Origin: Frankiaceae bacterium
GTDB taxonomy: Bacteria > Actinomycetota > Actinomycetes > Mycobacteriales > SCTD01
Assembly (NCBI GenBank): GCA_016650445.1
Contig: JAENVS010000011.1
Span: 200,307-264,306 of the forward strand
Reading direction: 5' to 3'
Length of the DNA stretch: 64,000 nt
A program made the position numbers and the translations under genes. Numbering within the stretch: position 1 is the stretch's first letter; the number at the start of each line of letters is the position of its first letter. Positions 1 through 12,672 of the stretch are shown here, one piece after another. The notes under the pieces were generated by a model. The model was given only the letters and a program-made list of their open reading frames with translations, did not search any database and had not been told where the DNA came from.

Positions 1-912
1 GTTGACCTTGATCTTGAGCTCGGTCGCGATCTTCGCCAGCAGTTCACCCAGCCGCTGATCCCGCTGGCCCTGCAGCATGGTGCGACGAATGCGCGGCGTG
101 GCCTGTTCCAGCGTCGTCGTTCGCCGGTCGATGACGTGCACGACGTGGTAGCCGAACTGCGTCTTGACCTCGACGTAGTCACCCGGCTTCGCGCCGAAGA
201 CTGCGTCCTCGAACTCCTTGACGAACTGCCCGCGGCCGGCGAAGCCGAGGTCGCCGCCCTTGTCCTTGTTGGACGTGTCGGTCGACGACGTGGCGGCGAT
301 CGTCGCGAACTGGGCGGGGTCCGCCTTCACCTGCGCCAGGATCGCGTCGGCCTGCGGCTTAGCCGCGACGAGGATGTGCGCCGTGTGCACCTGGTCGAAC
401 TGCGCGGCGTTCTGCTTGTACTGCGCCTGGATCTCCGCCGCGGGGATGTCGATGTCCGCGGTGACCTTGTCGCCGACCAGCTCCCTGGTTACCTCGTCGG
501 CGATGAACGAGCGCAGGTCCTCCTTGGCGACGCCGCCCTGGGCAGCCGTCTGGACCAGACCCTCGGGGCCGCCGTACTGCTGTTCGAACTCCGCGAACTT
601 CGCGTCGATCTCGCCCGATGTCGCCGTGACGTCTGACCGCCTGGCGGTCTCAGCCAGCAGCTCGTGCAGGATCAGACGGCCGAGCGTCTCGCGCTGGAAC
701 TTCGCCTTGTCGGCGCCGAGCTGCTGTTGCGCCTGGGGGTCCTTGAGCCCGCGCTCCACGAACCCGGCGAGGGCGTCGGTGGTGATCCGCTTGTCGCCGA
801 CGGTGGCCGCGGCCCCCGACCGGACCGGGGCGTCGCCGCAGCCGCTGAGGACGAGCGCCATCAGCCCGGCGGCTGCCGTCGCTGTCGCGAGCCTGTGGAG
901 GGTGCGGGTCAC
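1..912 (-). CDS. SurA/PpiC-type peptidyl-prolyl isomerase lipoprotein (3' end outside window)
   Basis: The 304 visible codons start at a GTG and run off the left edge without a stop, so the C-terminus is missing. Residues 1-25 form a lipoprotein signal peptide with lipobox LSGC (Cys25), so the protein should be anchored outside the membrane. A SurA-like helical N-terminal domain follows. A PpiC parvulin domain lies at about residues 165-255, with HTAHILV, GGDLGF and FGYHVVHV. By family it helps fold exported proteins by prolyl cis/trans isomerisation. An AAGGA lies 9 nt before the GTG. It follows mfd on the same strand with a 61-nt gap, so co-transcription is likely. It could instead be a PrsA-type foldase; the general role is the same. 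Confidence 0.88.
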   Translation of the reverse strand, partial: MTRTLHRLATATAAAGLMALVLSGCGDAPVRSGAAATVGDKRITTDALAGFVERGLKDPQAQQQLGADKAKFQRETLGRLILHELLAETARRSDVTATSGEIDAKFAEFEQQYGGPEGLVQTAAQGGVAKEDLRSFIADEVTRELVGDKVTADIDIPAAEIQAQYKQNAAQFDQVHTAHILVAAKPQADAILAQVKADPAQFATIAATSSTDTSNKDKGGDLGFAGRGQFVKEFEDAVFGAKPGDYVEVKTQFGYHVVHVIDRRTTTLEQATPRIRRTMLQGQRDQRLGELLAKIATELKIKVN

Positions 913-973
913 TGCGTGAGGTCCTTCCGGAACGGCGTAGCGCCAGGGGATTGGGGACAAGTTTCCCATGTCG

Positions 974-4531
<3,558 letters not shown>

Positions 4532-4663
4532 GTCTTCGGGGGCCTTCCAGGGTCTTCCGGGGTCCCCGACGAATCGTGAGCGAAGCGAGCGATTTGTTGG
4601 GGTGGAAGCGCAACTATCCCCGCTCGGCGAGAGACCGGGGGGGTGGGCGGAACGCAGCCCAGC

Positions 4664-5248
4664 CTAGTTGGGGGGCTCGTCGGCGTGGAAGGTGTTCTGG
4701 GCCGCCTCGAGCGTCCCCAGGAGCAGCGCCTCGACCGCGTCAGCTGCCCGGTCGTAGAGGAACGGGAGCTCCCTGCGCTCGGTCGGCGCGAAGTCCTTCA
4801 GGACGTAGTCGGCCGGGTCCTGCCGGCCCGGCGGACGACCGATGCCGAACCGGACGCGAAGGTACTCGCGCGAGCCCAGGGCCTTGCTCACCGACCGCGG
4901 TCCGTTGTGGCTCTCCGTGCCGCCGCGCTTGAGCCGGATGCGCCCGAAGGCGATGTCGAGCTCGTCGTGGACGACGATGATCCGGTCGACCGGGATCTTG
5001 TAGAAGTCACGCAGGCTGGCGACCGGCCCGCCCGACTCGTTCATGTAGCACTTGGGTTTGGCGAGGATCGTGCGTACGCCGGCCACGCGGCCCTCGATCA
5101 CGTCCGCACGGCCCTTGTGGGCCTTGAACTTCCCGCCCACGCGGGCGCCGAGCTCGTCGAGGACCCCGAAGCCGGCGTTGTGCCGGTTGCCGGCGTACGT
5201 CGGACCTGGGTTGCCGAGCCCGACGACCAGCCAGACGTCGTCCGGCAC
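4664..5248 (-). CDS. pth: peptidyl-tRNA hydrolase
   Basis: The 194-residue protein carries the Pth signatures [18 protein letters not shown] near the N-terminus (with the catalytic His) and a central MNESGGPV. It cleaves the ester bond of peptidyl-tRNAs released from stalled ribosomes, recycling tRNA in the cytoplasm. Its GTG start overlaps the TAG stop of rplY by one base (TAGTG), so translation is probably coupled to rplY. The rplY-pth pair is a conserved actinobacterial arrangement. Length is normal and nothing looks degraded. Confidence 0.97.
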   Translation of the reverse strand: MPDDVWLVVGLGNPGPTYAGNRHNAGFGVLDELGARVGGKFKAHKGRADVIEGRVAGVRTILAKPKCYMNESGGPVASLRDFYKIPVDRIIVVHDELDIAFGRIRLKRGGTESHNGPRSVSKALGSREYLRVRFGIGRPPGRQDPADYVLKDFAPTERRELPFLYDRAADAVEALLLGTLEAAQNTFHADEPPN

Positions 5249-5970
5249 TACTCCTCGGTGGACGTCTCGGACTTCGGCGCGTCGTCGTCCCCGGCTGCGT
5301 CACCCTCGGACTCGCCCTCGGGCTCCTCACCGGCAGCGGCAGCCGCCTCGGCCTCGTGCGCCTCGGCGCCGGCCTGGCCGGAGCCCAGCTCCTCCTCGGC
5401 GGCGGCGAGCTCGGCCTCGAGCTGCTCCTCGGTCTGGACGCCCAGGCCCTGCACGATGACGTGGTCAGCGTCCTGCGCGAGCGTCGTACCGCTGGGGAGC
5501 GTGACCTGACCGGCGGTGATCTTCTGGCCGGGCTGCAGGCCCTGGATGCTGACCTCGACGTGGTCCGGAAGCGCCGTCGCGTCGGCCTCGATGGTCAGCG
5601 TCATCGTCTGCTGGTCGACGAGCGTATCGGGACCGCCGGCGCCGGTCAGGTGGATCGCGACCTCGACGGTGACCTTCTCGCCCTTGCGGACGGCGACGAG
5701 GTCGACGTGCTCGAGGTGACCCTTCAGCGGGTCGCGGACGACCGACTTGGCCAGTGCGAGCTGGTCGCCGTCGGCGGTCTCGAGCGTGAGCAGGGCGTTG
5801 GCGTCGTGGCGCAGGGCCATCATCAGGTCGTGCCCGGGCAGGGAGAAGTGGCGGGGCTCGTCACCGTGGCCGTAGAGCACGGCCGGGACCTTGTGAGCCA
5901 TCCGGACGCGACGGGCGTGGCCCTTGCCGAACTGCGTACGGGGCTCGGCGACGATGCGTACCTCGGCCAC
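5248..5970 (-). CDS. rplY: 50S ribosomal protein L25 / general stress protein Ctc
   Basis: This 240-residue protein is the long CTC form of L25. Residues 1-95 are the 5S-rRNA-binding L25 fold (it starts [17 protein letters not shown] and contains VPAVLYGHG). Residues 100-190 are the TL5/CTC C-terminal domain. The last 40 residues are a low-complexity Ala/Glu/Asp tail that looks disordered. It binds 5S rRNA in the large ribosomal subunit. An AGGAGAG Shine-Dalgarno sequence precedes the GTG start. The 97-nt gap to prs upstream suggests its own promoter, although both genes are read the same way. Confidence 0.95.
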   Translation of the reverse strand: MAEVRIVAEPRTQFGKGHARRVRMAHKVPAVLYGHGDEPRHFSLPGHDLMMALRHDANALLTLETADGDQLALAKSVVRDPLKGHLEHVDLVAVRKGEKVTVEVAIHLTGAGGPDTLVDQQTMTLTIEADATALPDHVEVSIQGLQPGQKITAGQVTLPSGTTLAQDADHVIVQGLGVQTEEQLEAELAAAEEELGSGQAGAEAHEAEAAAAAGEEPEGESEGDAAGDDDAPKSETSTEE

Positions 5971-6067
5971 GGCGAAACTCTCCTCTTGCCTACTGCTTGG
6001 GGTCGGGGGCCGTCCTCGTAGACCGGCGCGACCAGGAACTCTACCCGCGTTGGCGGAGAGCCCGAAA

Positions 6068-7045
6068 TCAGGCCTGGCCGTCGAACAGGCTCGTGACCGA
6101 GCCGTCCTCGAAGACCTCGCTGATCGCGCGGGCGATGAGGGGCGCGATGGACAGCACGGTGAGCTTGTCGAAGCGGCGGTCGCTGTCGATGGGCAGCGTG
6201 TTGGTGATGACGATCTCCGAGATGCGGCTGTTCTTGAGGCGGTCGACGGCGGGACCGCTCAGTACGCCGTGGGTAGCCGTGACGATGACGTCGGCGGCGC
6301 CGTTCTCGAAGAGCAGGTCGGCCGCCTTGATGATGGTCCCGCCGGTGTCGATCATGTCGTCGACGAGGATGCAGGTCTTGCCCTCGACGGCACCGACGAC
6401 CTCGCCGACCTTGACCTCGTTGGGAACGTTGGGGTCACGGCGCTTGTGGATGATCGCGAGGCCACAACCCAGGCGGTCGGTCCAGCGCTCGGCGACCCGG
6501 ACCCGTCCGGCGTCCGGTGAGACGACGACGAGGTCCTGGTCGCCCCACTTCTCCTGCACGTGGTCGGCGAGCAGCGGCAGGGCGAACAAGTGGTCGACCG
6601 GTCCGTCGAAGAAGCCCTGGATCTGGGCCGTGTGCAGGTCGACGGACATCAGCCGGTCGGCGCCGGCCGTGAGGAACAGGTCGGCGATGAGACGGGCGCT
6701 GATCGGCTCGCGCCCGCGGTGCTTCTTGTCCTGCCGGGCGTAGGGGTAGAAGGGCATGACGACGGTGATCCGCTTGGCGCTCGCGCGCTTGAGCGCGTCG
6801 ACCATCAGCAGCTGCTCCATCACCCAGGTGTTGATCGGGGTGGCGTGGCTCTGCAGGACGAACGCGTCGCAGCCGCGGACGGACTCCTCGAAGCGGACGA
6901 AGATCTCGCCATTGGCGAACTCGTAGGCGCTGGTCGGCACGGGCGCGACCCCGAGCTCGACCCCCACCTCCGCGGCCAGCTCGGGGTAGGCCCGGCCGGT
7001 GAAGAGCATGAGGTTCTTGCGGGACTGGATCTCGAGACCGCTCAT
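6068..7045 (-). CDS. prs: ribose-phosphate pyrophosphokinase
   Basis: The 325-residue class I PRPP synthetase makes phosphoribosyl pyrophosphate from ribose 5-phosphate and ATP, for purine, pyrimidine, His, Trp and NAD synthesis. The signature [18 protein letters not shown], the flexible-loop region [13 protein letters not shown] and the PRPP-binding motif [13 protein letters not shown] are all present. Its ATG start overlaps the TGA stop of glmU by four bases (ATGA), so the two are translationally coupled. The glmU-prs order is widespread in Gram-positive bacteria. Confidence 0.97.
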   Translation of the reverse strand: MSGLEIQSRKNLMLFTGRAYPELAAEVGVELGVAPVPTSAYEFANGEIFVRFEESVRGCDAFVLQSHATPINTWVMEQLLMVDALKRASAKRITVVMPFYPYARQDKKHRGREPISARLIADLFLTAGADRLMSVDLHTAQIQGFFDGPVDHLFALPLLADHVQEKWGDQDLVVVSPDAGRVRVAERWTDRLGCGLAIIHKRRDPNVPNEVKVGEVVGAVEGKTCILVDDMIDTGGTIIKAADLLFENGAADVIVTATHGVLSGPAVDRLKNSRISEIVITNTLPIDSDRRFDKLTVLSIAPLIARAISEVFEDGSVTSLFDGQA

Positions 7046-8439
7046 GTGCCTTGCTTCCCCCGCTTGCGCTCGACCCAGCCCTCGATGTTGCGCTGGCGTG
7101 CCCGTCCGACCCCGAGTGCGCCCGGGGGCACGTCGTTGGTGATGGCGGATCCGGCGGCGGTGTAGCCACCGTCGCCAATAGTGACAGGTGCGACGAGGCT
7201 GTTGTTGCTGCCCACGCGGACGTCGTCGCCGATTTTCGTCTTGTGCTTCGCGCGGCCGTCGTAGTTGACGACGATCGTGCCGGCGCCGATGTTGCTGCGC
7301 TCGCCAATCGTCGCGTCGCCGACGTAGGCCAGGTGCGGCACCTTGCTGCCGTCGCCGATCTCACTGGCCTTGACCTCGACGTAGGCGCCGACCTTCGCGC
7401 CGCGGCCCAGCCGGGTGCCCGGACGCAGGTAGCTGTAGGGCCCGACGGTCGCCTCGGCTCCGATGACGGCACCGTCCGCCGTCGTGCGCCGGACGGTTGC
7501 GCCCTCGCCGACCTCGGTGCTGGTCAGCGTGCTGTCGGGGCCGACGACCGCACCCCGGCGTACGACGGTGGTGCCTTTGAGCTGGGTGTTGGGCAGGACC
7601 GTCGCGTCGGGCTCGATCACGACATCGACGTCGATCCAGGTGGTTTCGGGGTCGAGGATGGCGACGCCGGCCAGCATGTGGGCCCGGTTGACGCGGTCGC
7701 GCAGGACGCGGGCGGCCACGGCGAGCTGGATGCGGTCATTGACCCCAACGGTTTCGCCCCAGTGCTCGACCACCCGGCCACCGACGGTCAGCCCGGCGTC
7801 CTTGTGGAGGCGTACGACGTCGGGGAGGTACTCCTCGCCCTGCGCGTTGTCGGTCGACAGCTTGCCGAGCGCCTCGCGCAGCGGGCCGGCCGCGAAGGCG
7901 TAGTGGCCGGTGGCGATCTCGTCGATGCGCAGGACGGCATCGTCGGCGTCCTTGTGCTCGACGACCCGCAGTACGTCGGGACCCTCGCGGACGACGCGGC
8001 CGTAGCCCGTCGGGTCCGGGTAGCGGGCTGTCAGCAGGGTGGTCGCGGCGCCGGCGGCCTCGTGCTGGGCGACGAGCGCGACGAGGGTGGCGGGCGTGAG
8101 GAGTGGCGCGTCGCCGGGGACGACGACGACGGTGCCCTCGACGTGGTCGAGCCCGTCCAGCGCGATGCGGACGGCGTGGCCGGTGCCGTTCTGCTCGGCC
8201 TGCACGACGGTGGTCGCCTGCGGGTCGAGCTCGGCAAGGGCGGCGGTGACCTGGTCGCGGCCGTGCCCGACGACCACGACGAGGTGCTCCGGCTGGAGCG
8301 CGCGGGCGGCCGCGACGACGTGCCCGAGCATGCTGCGGCCGCCGAGCTCGTGCAGGACCTTCGCGGTTGCGCTCTTCATCCGGGTGCCCTCGCCGGCGGC
8401 CAGGACGACGACCGCGGCCGGGCGCGCGTCGGTCACCAC
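7042..8439 (-). CDS. glmU: bifunctional GlcNAc-1-P uridyltransferase / glucosamine-1-P acetyltransferase
   Basis: The product makes UDP-GlcNAc for peptidoglycan. The N-terminal nucleotidyltransferase domain begins [14 protein letters not shown]. The C-terminal half is a left-handed beta-helix of hexapeptide repeats with the acetyltransferase site ([19 protein letters not shown], then [13 protein letters not shown]). The start was placed at the tandem GTG GTG at 8434-8439 ([12 protein letters not shown]), giving 465 residues. An in-frame upstream extension to 8496 has no family similarity. The tRNA-Gln gene ends 84 nt upstream on the same strand, a common actinobacterial arrangement. Confidence 0.96.
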   Translation of the reverse strand: MVTDARPAAVVVLAAGEGTRMKSATAKVLHELGGRSMLGHVVAAARALQPEHLVVVVGHGRDQVTAALAELDPQATTVVQAEQNGTGHAVRIALDGLDHVEGTVVVVPGDAPLLTPATLVALVAQHEAAGAATTLLTARYPDPTGYGRVVREGPDVLRVVEHKDADDAVLRIDEIATGHYAFAAGPLREALGKLSTDNAQGEEYLPDVVRLHKDAGLTVGGRVVEHWGETVGVNDRIQLAVAARVLRDRVNRAHMLAGVAILDPETTWIDVDVVIEPDATVLPNTQLKGTTVVRRGAVVGPDSTLTSTEVGEGATVRRTTADGAVIGAEATVGPYSYLRPGTRLGRGAKVGAYVEVKASEIGDGSKVPHLAYVGDATIGERSNIGAGTIVVNYDGRAKHKTKIGDDVRVGSNNSLVAPVTIGDGGYTAAGSAITNDVPPGALGVGRARQRNIEGWVERKRGKQGT

Positions 8440-8523
8440 AGGCTCCTCGGGCGGGGCTGGCTGCCGGAGAACCCGGCCGTGGCACTGTACTGGCAAGTCA
8501 CGTTATGCAATCAGAAAACTACG

Positions 8524-8596
8524 CTCGGCTGCCTGGACTCGAACCAGGATCGCATGGCATCAAAGGCCAGCAGGCTACCTATTGCCCCACAGCCGA
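8524..8596 (-). tRNA. tRNA-Gln (anticodon UUG)
   Basis: Seventy-three nucleotides on the minus strand fold as a cloverleaf. The acceptor stem is TCGGCTG/CAGCCGA. The D stem is GGGC/GCCT with an 8-nt loop. The anticodon loop is CTTTGAT, giving anticodon TTG. The T arm is CCTGG-TTCGAGT-CCAGG and the discriminator is G. The outermost anticodon-stem pair (C-T) is mismatched. No CCA is encoded. It lies between the HTH/LAGLIDADG-like gene (9 nt upstream) and glmU, all on one strand. Confidence 0.93.
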
Positions 8597-8605
8597 AGGG
8601 GTTCC

Positions 8606-9691
8606 TCAGGATGCCATGGACCCAGCTGCAGCCACTGCGCCAGCCGCGACCCCTCGCCAGGCGCCTTCAATCTCCTGATACAGCTGTCGACCTTGCAGAA
8701 CGCGCACGATCAGGCATCCGACGTACGCGTCGCCGATGTTCTTCCTGGTGGTCTTCGGATTGTGTCGCTTCAGGCTTGGGCGACCGATGAAACCAGGGTC
8801 AACGTCCGCGATGTCAGCCCAGTACCGGGTCGCGGCCTCAACATCGGCCGACTCGTGGATCGACAGATTCAGTCGAAGACGGTCCCGTCCGTACCCACGC
8901 CGACGCAACCATTCGAGCCAGACACATATGACCGAGGGGTCACTGTTGATGAGGGTCACGGTTTCGCGTCGTTCGTAGGACTTGTCCTTGCTGCCTTCGC
9001 ACCAATAGGCGGTAACGGCTACGAGCTCGAGTTCGCGATCACTCAGGACGCCAATTCGCGCGGCCGCGGCCTGCTTGACCGCGACGCGTTCCGCGTCTCG
9101 TTCCCCCAGTACCGCATCCCAGCGCTTGCGGCTCATCATGCGGACGTGCTCCTGGTTTCCACCATGCCGGGCGCGTGGCGGGACCGGGATACCCGTGCAC
9201 CACAGGCAGGCCGTCTTGATCGAGACGGAGAACTCGTCCGCGATCTCCTTCAGGAGGTAGCCGTCGACCCGCATCTGACGCGCGTTCGCGATGCGGTCAC
9301 CACGCAACTCGGCGGGTTCGAGCAGCGACAACTGCCCCCCAGCAGGCGTGGACTCGGTCCCATGAACGCCTTCGCGCTGCTCGTCCGTGGGATGGGGCAA
9401 GTCACGCAGCCACAGGGAGAGCGAACCCTTGCTGACGCCCAACTCGTCTGCGATCTCGTCGTATGTGCGGCCGGCCTCCCGCAACGCAACCGCAGCAGCG
9501 CGGTGGTCATCCTTGGCGCGCGGCCGCCGGAGCGAGTCGGGCACCTCCGTTCCCCGCAGGAGCTCCTTGGCGAGGTCGTCGCCAATACCGAGTGCTTGCT
9601 CGATCTCTCGACGGGACCTGCCGGCGGCGCGCATCGCGCGGGCCTGCTCGCCGAGCTCGATCTTCTCTTGCGCCGTACGGTGCCTGCCCAC
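8606..9691 (-). CDS. multi-HTH protein with LAGLIDADG-like C-terminal domain
   Basis: The 361-residue protein starts at a GTG with GGAGG 6 nt upstream; longer in-frame starts run into the desaturase gene and were rejected. Three HTH-like segments are visible, at about residues 18-45, 66-95 (YDEIADELGVSKGSLSLWL) and 137-165 (LKEIADEFSVSIKTACLW). Residues 217-345 look like a single-chain LAGLIDADG fold: LVAVTAYWCEGSK resembles a first LAGLIDADG helix, INSDPSVICVWLEWLR a typical following segment, and LIVRVLQGRQLYQEIEGAW the closing helix. WhiA is a known precedent for a homing-endonuclease fold joined to HTH. A DNA-binding regulator is my inference; active nuclease function is not shown. It sits alone between tRNA-Gln and the desaturase. 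Base composition appears somewhat lower in GC than the neighbours, which suggests acquisition. Confidence 0.6.
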   Translation of the reverse strand: MGRHRTAQEKIELGEQARAMRAAGRSRREIEQALGIGDDLAKELLRGTEVPDSLRRPRAKDDHRAAAVALREAGRTYDEIADELGVSKGSLSLWLRDLPHPTDEQREGVHGTESTPAGGQLSLLEPAELRGDRIANARQMRVDGYLLKEIADEFSVSIKTACLWCTGIPVPPRARHGGNQEHVRMMSRKRWDAVLGERDAERVAVKQAAAARIGVLSDRELELVAVTAYWCEGSKDKSYERRETVTLINSDPSVICVWLEWLRRRGYGRDRLRLNLSIHESADVEAATRYWADIADVDPGFIGRPSLKRHNPKTTRKNIGDAYVGCLIVRVLQGRQLYQEIEGAWRGVAAGAVAAAGSMAS

Positions 9692-9837
9692 GCCGAACCT
9701 CCACGTCGTACCGGTTCGACCCCTTCGCCATGCTCCTGCCGTGCCGGGGTTCACCGGGGCGTGCGAGGGAAACCTGTGGATGACCCCCTCGCCTGTGGAC
9801 GACCGTTTGCCAAACGTTCGCCCAACCGGCTCTAGCC

Positions 9838-9868
9838 ACCTACGGATCCGTAGGTTACGGTTGCGTAA
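9838..9868. promoter_or_regulatory. double palindromic operator upstream of the desaturase
   Basis: A perfect 18-bp palindrome, ACCTACGGATCCGTAGGT (9838-9855), is followed by TTACG-GTTG-CGTAA (9855-9868). Both contain the core TACGGNNNCGTA, repeated 15 bp apart. The site lies 27 nt before the desaturase start. The TetR gene in the same operon is the obvious candidate binder. A possible -10 hexamer TAGGTT (9851-9856) lies inside it, consistent with repression. Confidence 0.6.
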
Positions 9869-9894
9869 GCCCGCAGACCAGCCTGGAGACACCC

Positions 9895-10887
9895 TTGACC
9901 CCTCCCGCTCCCTCCGCCGTCCTCGACGCGCCCATGACGACCATCGACTACGTCGGTGACGACACGCGTCCACTGCAGCAGATCCCCACGACGGAGTTCA
10001 AGGCGAGGTGGGAGCAGGTCGCTCTCTCGATCTTCATCGTCGTACCGCTCCTCGCGGTCGGCGCCGCCGGCTTCGTCCTGTGGGGCAACGGCCTGTCCTG
10101 GCACGACGTCGTCATCGCCGTCGTCTTCTACGCCATCAGCGGCCACGGCATCACGGTCGGCTACCACCGCTACTTCACGCACGGCTCGTTCAAGGCCAAG
10201 CGACCGCTGCGCATCGCGCTCGCCGTCGCCGGCAGCCTCGCGATCGAGGGCCCGGTGACCCGGTGGGTGGCCGACCACCGCAGGCACCACATGTTCAGCG
10301 ACGAAGAGGGCGACCCGCACTCGCCCTGGCGCTACGGCAACAACTTCAAGGCGCTCTGCAAGGGCCTGTACTACGCGCACGTCGGCTGGCTGTTCGACGT
10401 CGAGCAGACCGACCAGAAGCGCTTCGTGCCGGACCTGCTCGCGGACAAGGACATCGCCCGTGTCAGCAAGCTCTTCCCCTACCTCGTCGCCACGTCGCTG
10501 ATCCTCCCCGCGGTCATCGGTGGCCTCTGGTCGATGTCGTGGATGGGCGCTCTCACGGCGTACTTCTGGGCCAGCCTCGTGCGCATCTGCGTCCTGCACC
10601 ACACGACCTGGTCGATCAACTCGATCTGCCACAGCGTCGGCAACCGGCCGTTCGTGACGAAGGATCGCTCCACCAACGTGTGGCCGCTGGCGATCATCAG
10701 CATGGGCGAGTCGTGGCACAACCTTCACCACGCCGACCCCACCGCCGCCCGGCACGGCGTCGACAAGGGCCAGCTCGACTCCAGCGCCCGCGTCATCTGG
10801 GTCTTCGAGAAGCTCGGCTGGGCGTACGACGTCCGCTGGCCGAAGCAGGCGCGGCTCGACGCGCGTCGGGCCATCAGGGCGGCGTGA
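9895..10887 (+). CDS. acyl-CoA/acyl-lipid fatty acid desaturase
   Basis: This is a 330-residue membrane di-iron desaturase. The three histidine boxes are present: HRYFTH (about residues 96-101), HRRHH (about 134-138) and HNLHH (about 286-290). Hydrophobic segments flank the first box and precede the third. The family inserts a double bond, usually delta-9, into stearoyl chains using O2 and electrons from a reductase, which adjusts membrane fluidity. A TTG start at 9895 has GGAG 6 nt upstream; an ATG at 9934 is the alternative. The TetR gene follows after 23 nt, and a double operator precedes the gene, so feedback control by acyl-CoA (as in DesT systems) is plausible. Confidence 0.92.
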   Translation: MTPPAPSAVLDAPMTTIDYVGDDTRPLQQIPTTEFKARWEQVALSIFIVVPLLAVGAAGFVLWGNGLSWHDVVIAVVFYAISGHGITVGYHRYFTHGSFKAKRPLRIALAVAGSLAIEGPVTRWVADHRRHHMFSDEEGDPHSPWRYGNNFKALCKGLYYAHVGWLFDVEQTDQKRFVPDLLADKDIARVSKLFPYLVATSLILPAVIGGLWSMSWMGALTAYFWASLVRICVLHHTTWSINSICHSVGNRPFVTKDRSTNVWPLAIISMGESWHNLHHADPTAARHGVDKGQLDSSARVIWVFEKLGWAYDVRWPKQARLDARRAIRAA

Positions 10888-10910
10888 CCGCAACACCCCA
10901 GGATCGAGGG

Positions 10911-11546
10911 GTGAACGAGGACGTACGGCGACCTGCCAAGGTCCGCATGACCGGCAAGGAGCGGCGCGAGCAGCTGCTCGATGTCGGTCGCTCCCTGTTC
11001 GCCGAGCGCGGCTTCGACGGCACCTCCGTCGAGGAGGTCGCCGCCCGCGCCGGGGTCAGCAAACCCGTGGTGTACGAGCACTTCGGCGGCAAGGAGGGCT
11101 TGTACGCCGTCGTCGTCGACCGTGAGGTCGGCCGCCTGCTCGACACCTTCACCAACGCGCTCACCGGCGACAACCCGCACCTGCTGCTGCAGCAGGCGAC
11201 CCTCGCGATGCTGACCTACGTCGAGGACCAGGCCGACGGCTTCCGCATCCTCGTCCGCGAGTCGCCCGTCGGGCTGGAGAAGGGCGGCGGTTTCGCCACG
11301 ATCATCAGCGACATCGCCAGCCAGGTGGAGCACATCCTGGCCCGGCAGTTCAAGGCACGCGGGTTCGAGACGAAGCTCGCGCCGCTCTACTCGCAGGCGC
11401 TGGTCGGCATGGTCGCCCTCACCGGGCAGTGGTGGCTCGACCAGCGCAAGCCGAAACGCGACGAGGTCGCCGCGCACCTGGTCAACCTGGCCTGGAACGG
11501 CCTCTCGCGCCTCGAGCAGAAGCCGCGGCTGGCGAAGCCCGACTGA
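10911..11546 (+). CDS. TetR-family transcriptional regulator
   Basis: The 211-residue protein has a TetR N-terminal HTH at about residues 15-60 (RREQLLDVGRSLFAERG, then VEEVAARAGVSKPVVYEHFG) and a variable all-helical ligand-binding domain. It starts at GTG 10911; ATG 10947, with AAGG 5 nt upstream, is an alternative. It lies 23 nt after the desaturase stop, so the two are probably one transcript. The probable target is the double TACGGNNNCGTA operator upstream of the desaturase. The ligand is unknown; a fatty acyl-CoA is the likely candidate from its partner gene. Confidence 0.9.
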   Translation: MNEDVRRPAKVRMTGKERREQLLDVGRSLFAERGFDGTSVEEVAARAGVSKPVVYEHFGGKEGLYAVVVDREVGRLLDTFTNALTGDNPHLLLQQATLAMLTYVEDQADGFRILVRESPVGLEKGGGFATIISDIASQVEHILARQFKARGFETKLAPLYSQALVGMVALTGQWWLDQRKPKRDEVAAHLVNLAWNGLSRLEQKPRLAKPD

Positions 11547-11549
11547 TGG

Positions 11550-11978
11550 TCAGGCACGCACCGCGCGCTGCCTGTCACCGACGAGCGCCCCGGCGACGAG
11601 CAGGATCCCGGATGCGAGGTGCAGGAAGTGGTCCGCGCCGTTGAGGCCGATGATGTCGGCTGCGGTGTCGTTGATCACCGGTCCGAACGCCGCGAGCGCG
11701 ATGTAGACGGCACCGATCGTGAGGTTCGTCGCGCGGGCGAGCGCGTGCGTCCGTGATGCCGCGATCAACGCCACGCCGATCAGCAGGTGCACGATGTTGT
11801 GCAGTCCGTTGACGTCGAAGCCGAGCAGACTGGCGCCGTCCTGGCCGGCGAAGTCGACGTCGGTGCTCACGAAGAACCCGAGCACGCCGACGAGCGCGTA
11901 GACAGCGCCGAAGGCCAGTGCGAGCGTCTGGTTCAGGGTGCGTTCGCCGGTGCCGGCGGCGCTGTTGGCGAATGACAT
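11550..11978 (-). CDS. DUF4383 integral membrane protein
   Basis: This 142-residue protein has four predicted membrane helices: LALAFGAVYALVGVLGFFV, a segment around LHNIVHLLIGVALIAAS, TNLTIGAVYIALAAFG, and one around HFLHLASGILLVAGALV. The repeated H-x-x-H motifs (LHNIVHL, DHFLHLA) are typical of DUF4383 proteins, which are common in actinomycetes and have no assigned function. The ATG has GGAGG 6 nt upstream; longer in-frame starts were rejected. It converges on the TetR gene with only 3 nt between the stops and diverges from the sigma-factor gene. Confidence 0.85.
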   Translation of the reverse strand: MSFANSAAGTGERTLNQTLALAFGAVYALVGVLGFFVSTDVDFAGQDGASLLGFDVNGLHNIVHLLIGVALIAASRTHALARATNLTIGAVYIALAAFGPVINDTAADIIGLNGADHFLHLASGILLVAGALVGDRQRAVRA

Positions 11979-12135
11979 GTGTTCCTCCAGGGGCAGGGGC
12001 GGACGCGGTCGTCCTTCAGCCTGGGTTCGCACGAGGACCGCAGACGGTTCATCTGGGAGCCGTGAGGTTTGCCAGGAATGCAACAGAACGGCAGGCTCCC
12101 GGCGTCCTCCTGAGTAGGAGACGAAAGGACGCTCG

Positions 12136-12672
12136 GTGCCCGCAACCCATGACGAGGACTTCGCGTCGTTCGTCAGCATGCGCAGTGGCCCGTTGCTGCG
12201 CCTTGCCGTCGGGCTGGCCGGATCACGGCCAGCCGGGGAGGACCTGCTCCAGTCGGCGCTCACCCGGGCATACCTGTCTTGGTCGAAGGTCCGCGGCGCC
12301 GCCGACGTCGACGCCTATGTACGTCGGATCGTGGTCAACAGCCACGTCTCGGTCCTGCGCCGCCGGCGGGTCCGGGAGGAGCTGCAGTCAGACGTTGCAG
12401 ACGTTGTCGGCACCGCTCCGTCGTACGGGATCGACGACCGCGACGCTTTGTGGACGGCACTCGCGCGGCTCGGCCGGCGCCAGCGGGCCATCGTCCTGCT
12501 CAGGTACTACGAGGACATGGCCGACGAGCAGATCGCCGAGCTCCTCGGCTGCCGTCCGGCCACCGTGCGAAGCCAGGCGATGCGAGCCCTGGCCACCCTG
12601 AAAGACCTCCCCGAGCTCGCCGAGCACAAGCCGCGGCCGGCCGCAGCCAACGTCACGTGGGAGATCCCATGA
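12136..12672 (+). CDS. SigE-family RNA polymerase sigma factor
   Basis: The 178-residue protein has ECF-type sigma region 2 (FVSMRSGPLLRLAVGLAG, then AEDLLQSALTRAYLSW-like residues, where family members have Asp-Leu-Val-Gln) and region 4 (RQRAIVLLRYYEDMADEQIA, then a recognition helix around CRPATVRSQAMRAL). The length and the LAVGLAGSRPAGEDLLQ pattern fit the actinobacterial SigE-like subfamily. It directs RNA polymerase to a small regulon. The GTG start has GAAAGGA 6 nt upstream. Its stop overlaps the start of the next gene (ATGA), so sigma factor and likely membrane partner are made together. Confidence 0.9.
   Translation: MPATHDEDFASFVSMRSGPLLRLAVGLAGSRPAGEDLLQSALTRAYLSWSKVRGAADVDAYVRRIVVNSHVSVLRRRRVREELQSDVADVVGTAPSYGIDDRDALWTALARLGRRQRAIVLLRYYEDMADEQIAELLGCRPATVRSQAMRALATLKDLPELAEHKPRPAAANVTWEIP

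Noticed and set aside
4576-4592. GAGCGAAGCGAGC-type sequence upstream of mfd
   Set aside because: This low-complexity string is common in high-GC actinobacterial genomes and shows no clear structure or partner copy here.
7051-8790. 579-codon plus-strand frame antisense to glmU and tRNA-Gln
   Set aside because: It reads through a tRNA gene and has no family features; it is a shadow of glmU.
9692-9973. N-terminal extension of the HTH/LAGLIDADG-like protein
   Set aside because: It would overlap the desaturase start and its operator. A GTG with GGAGG at 9691 is much better.
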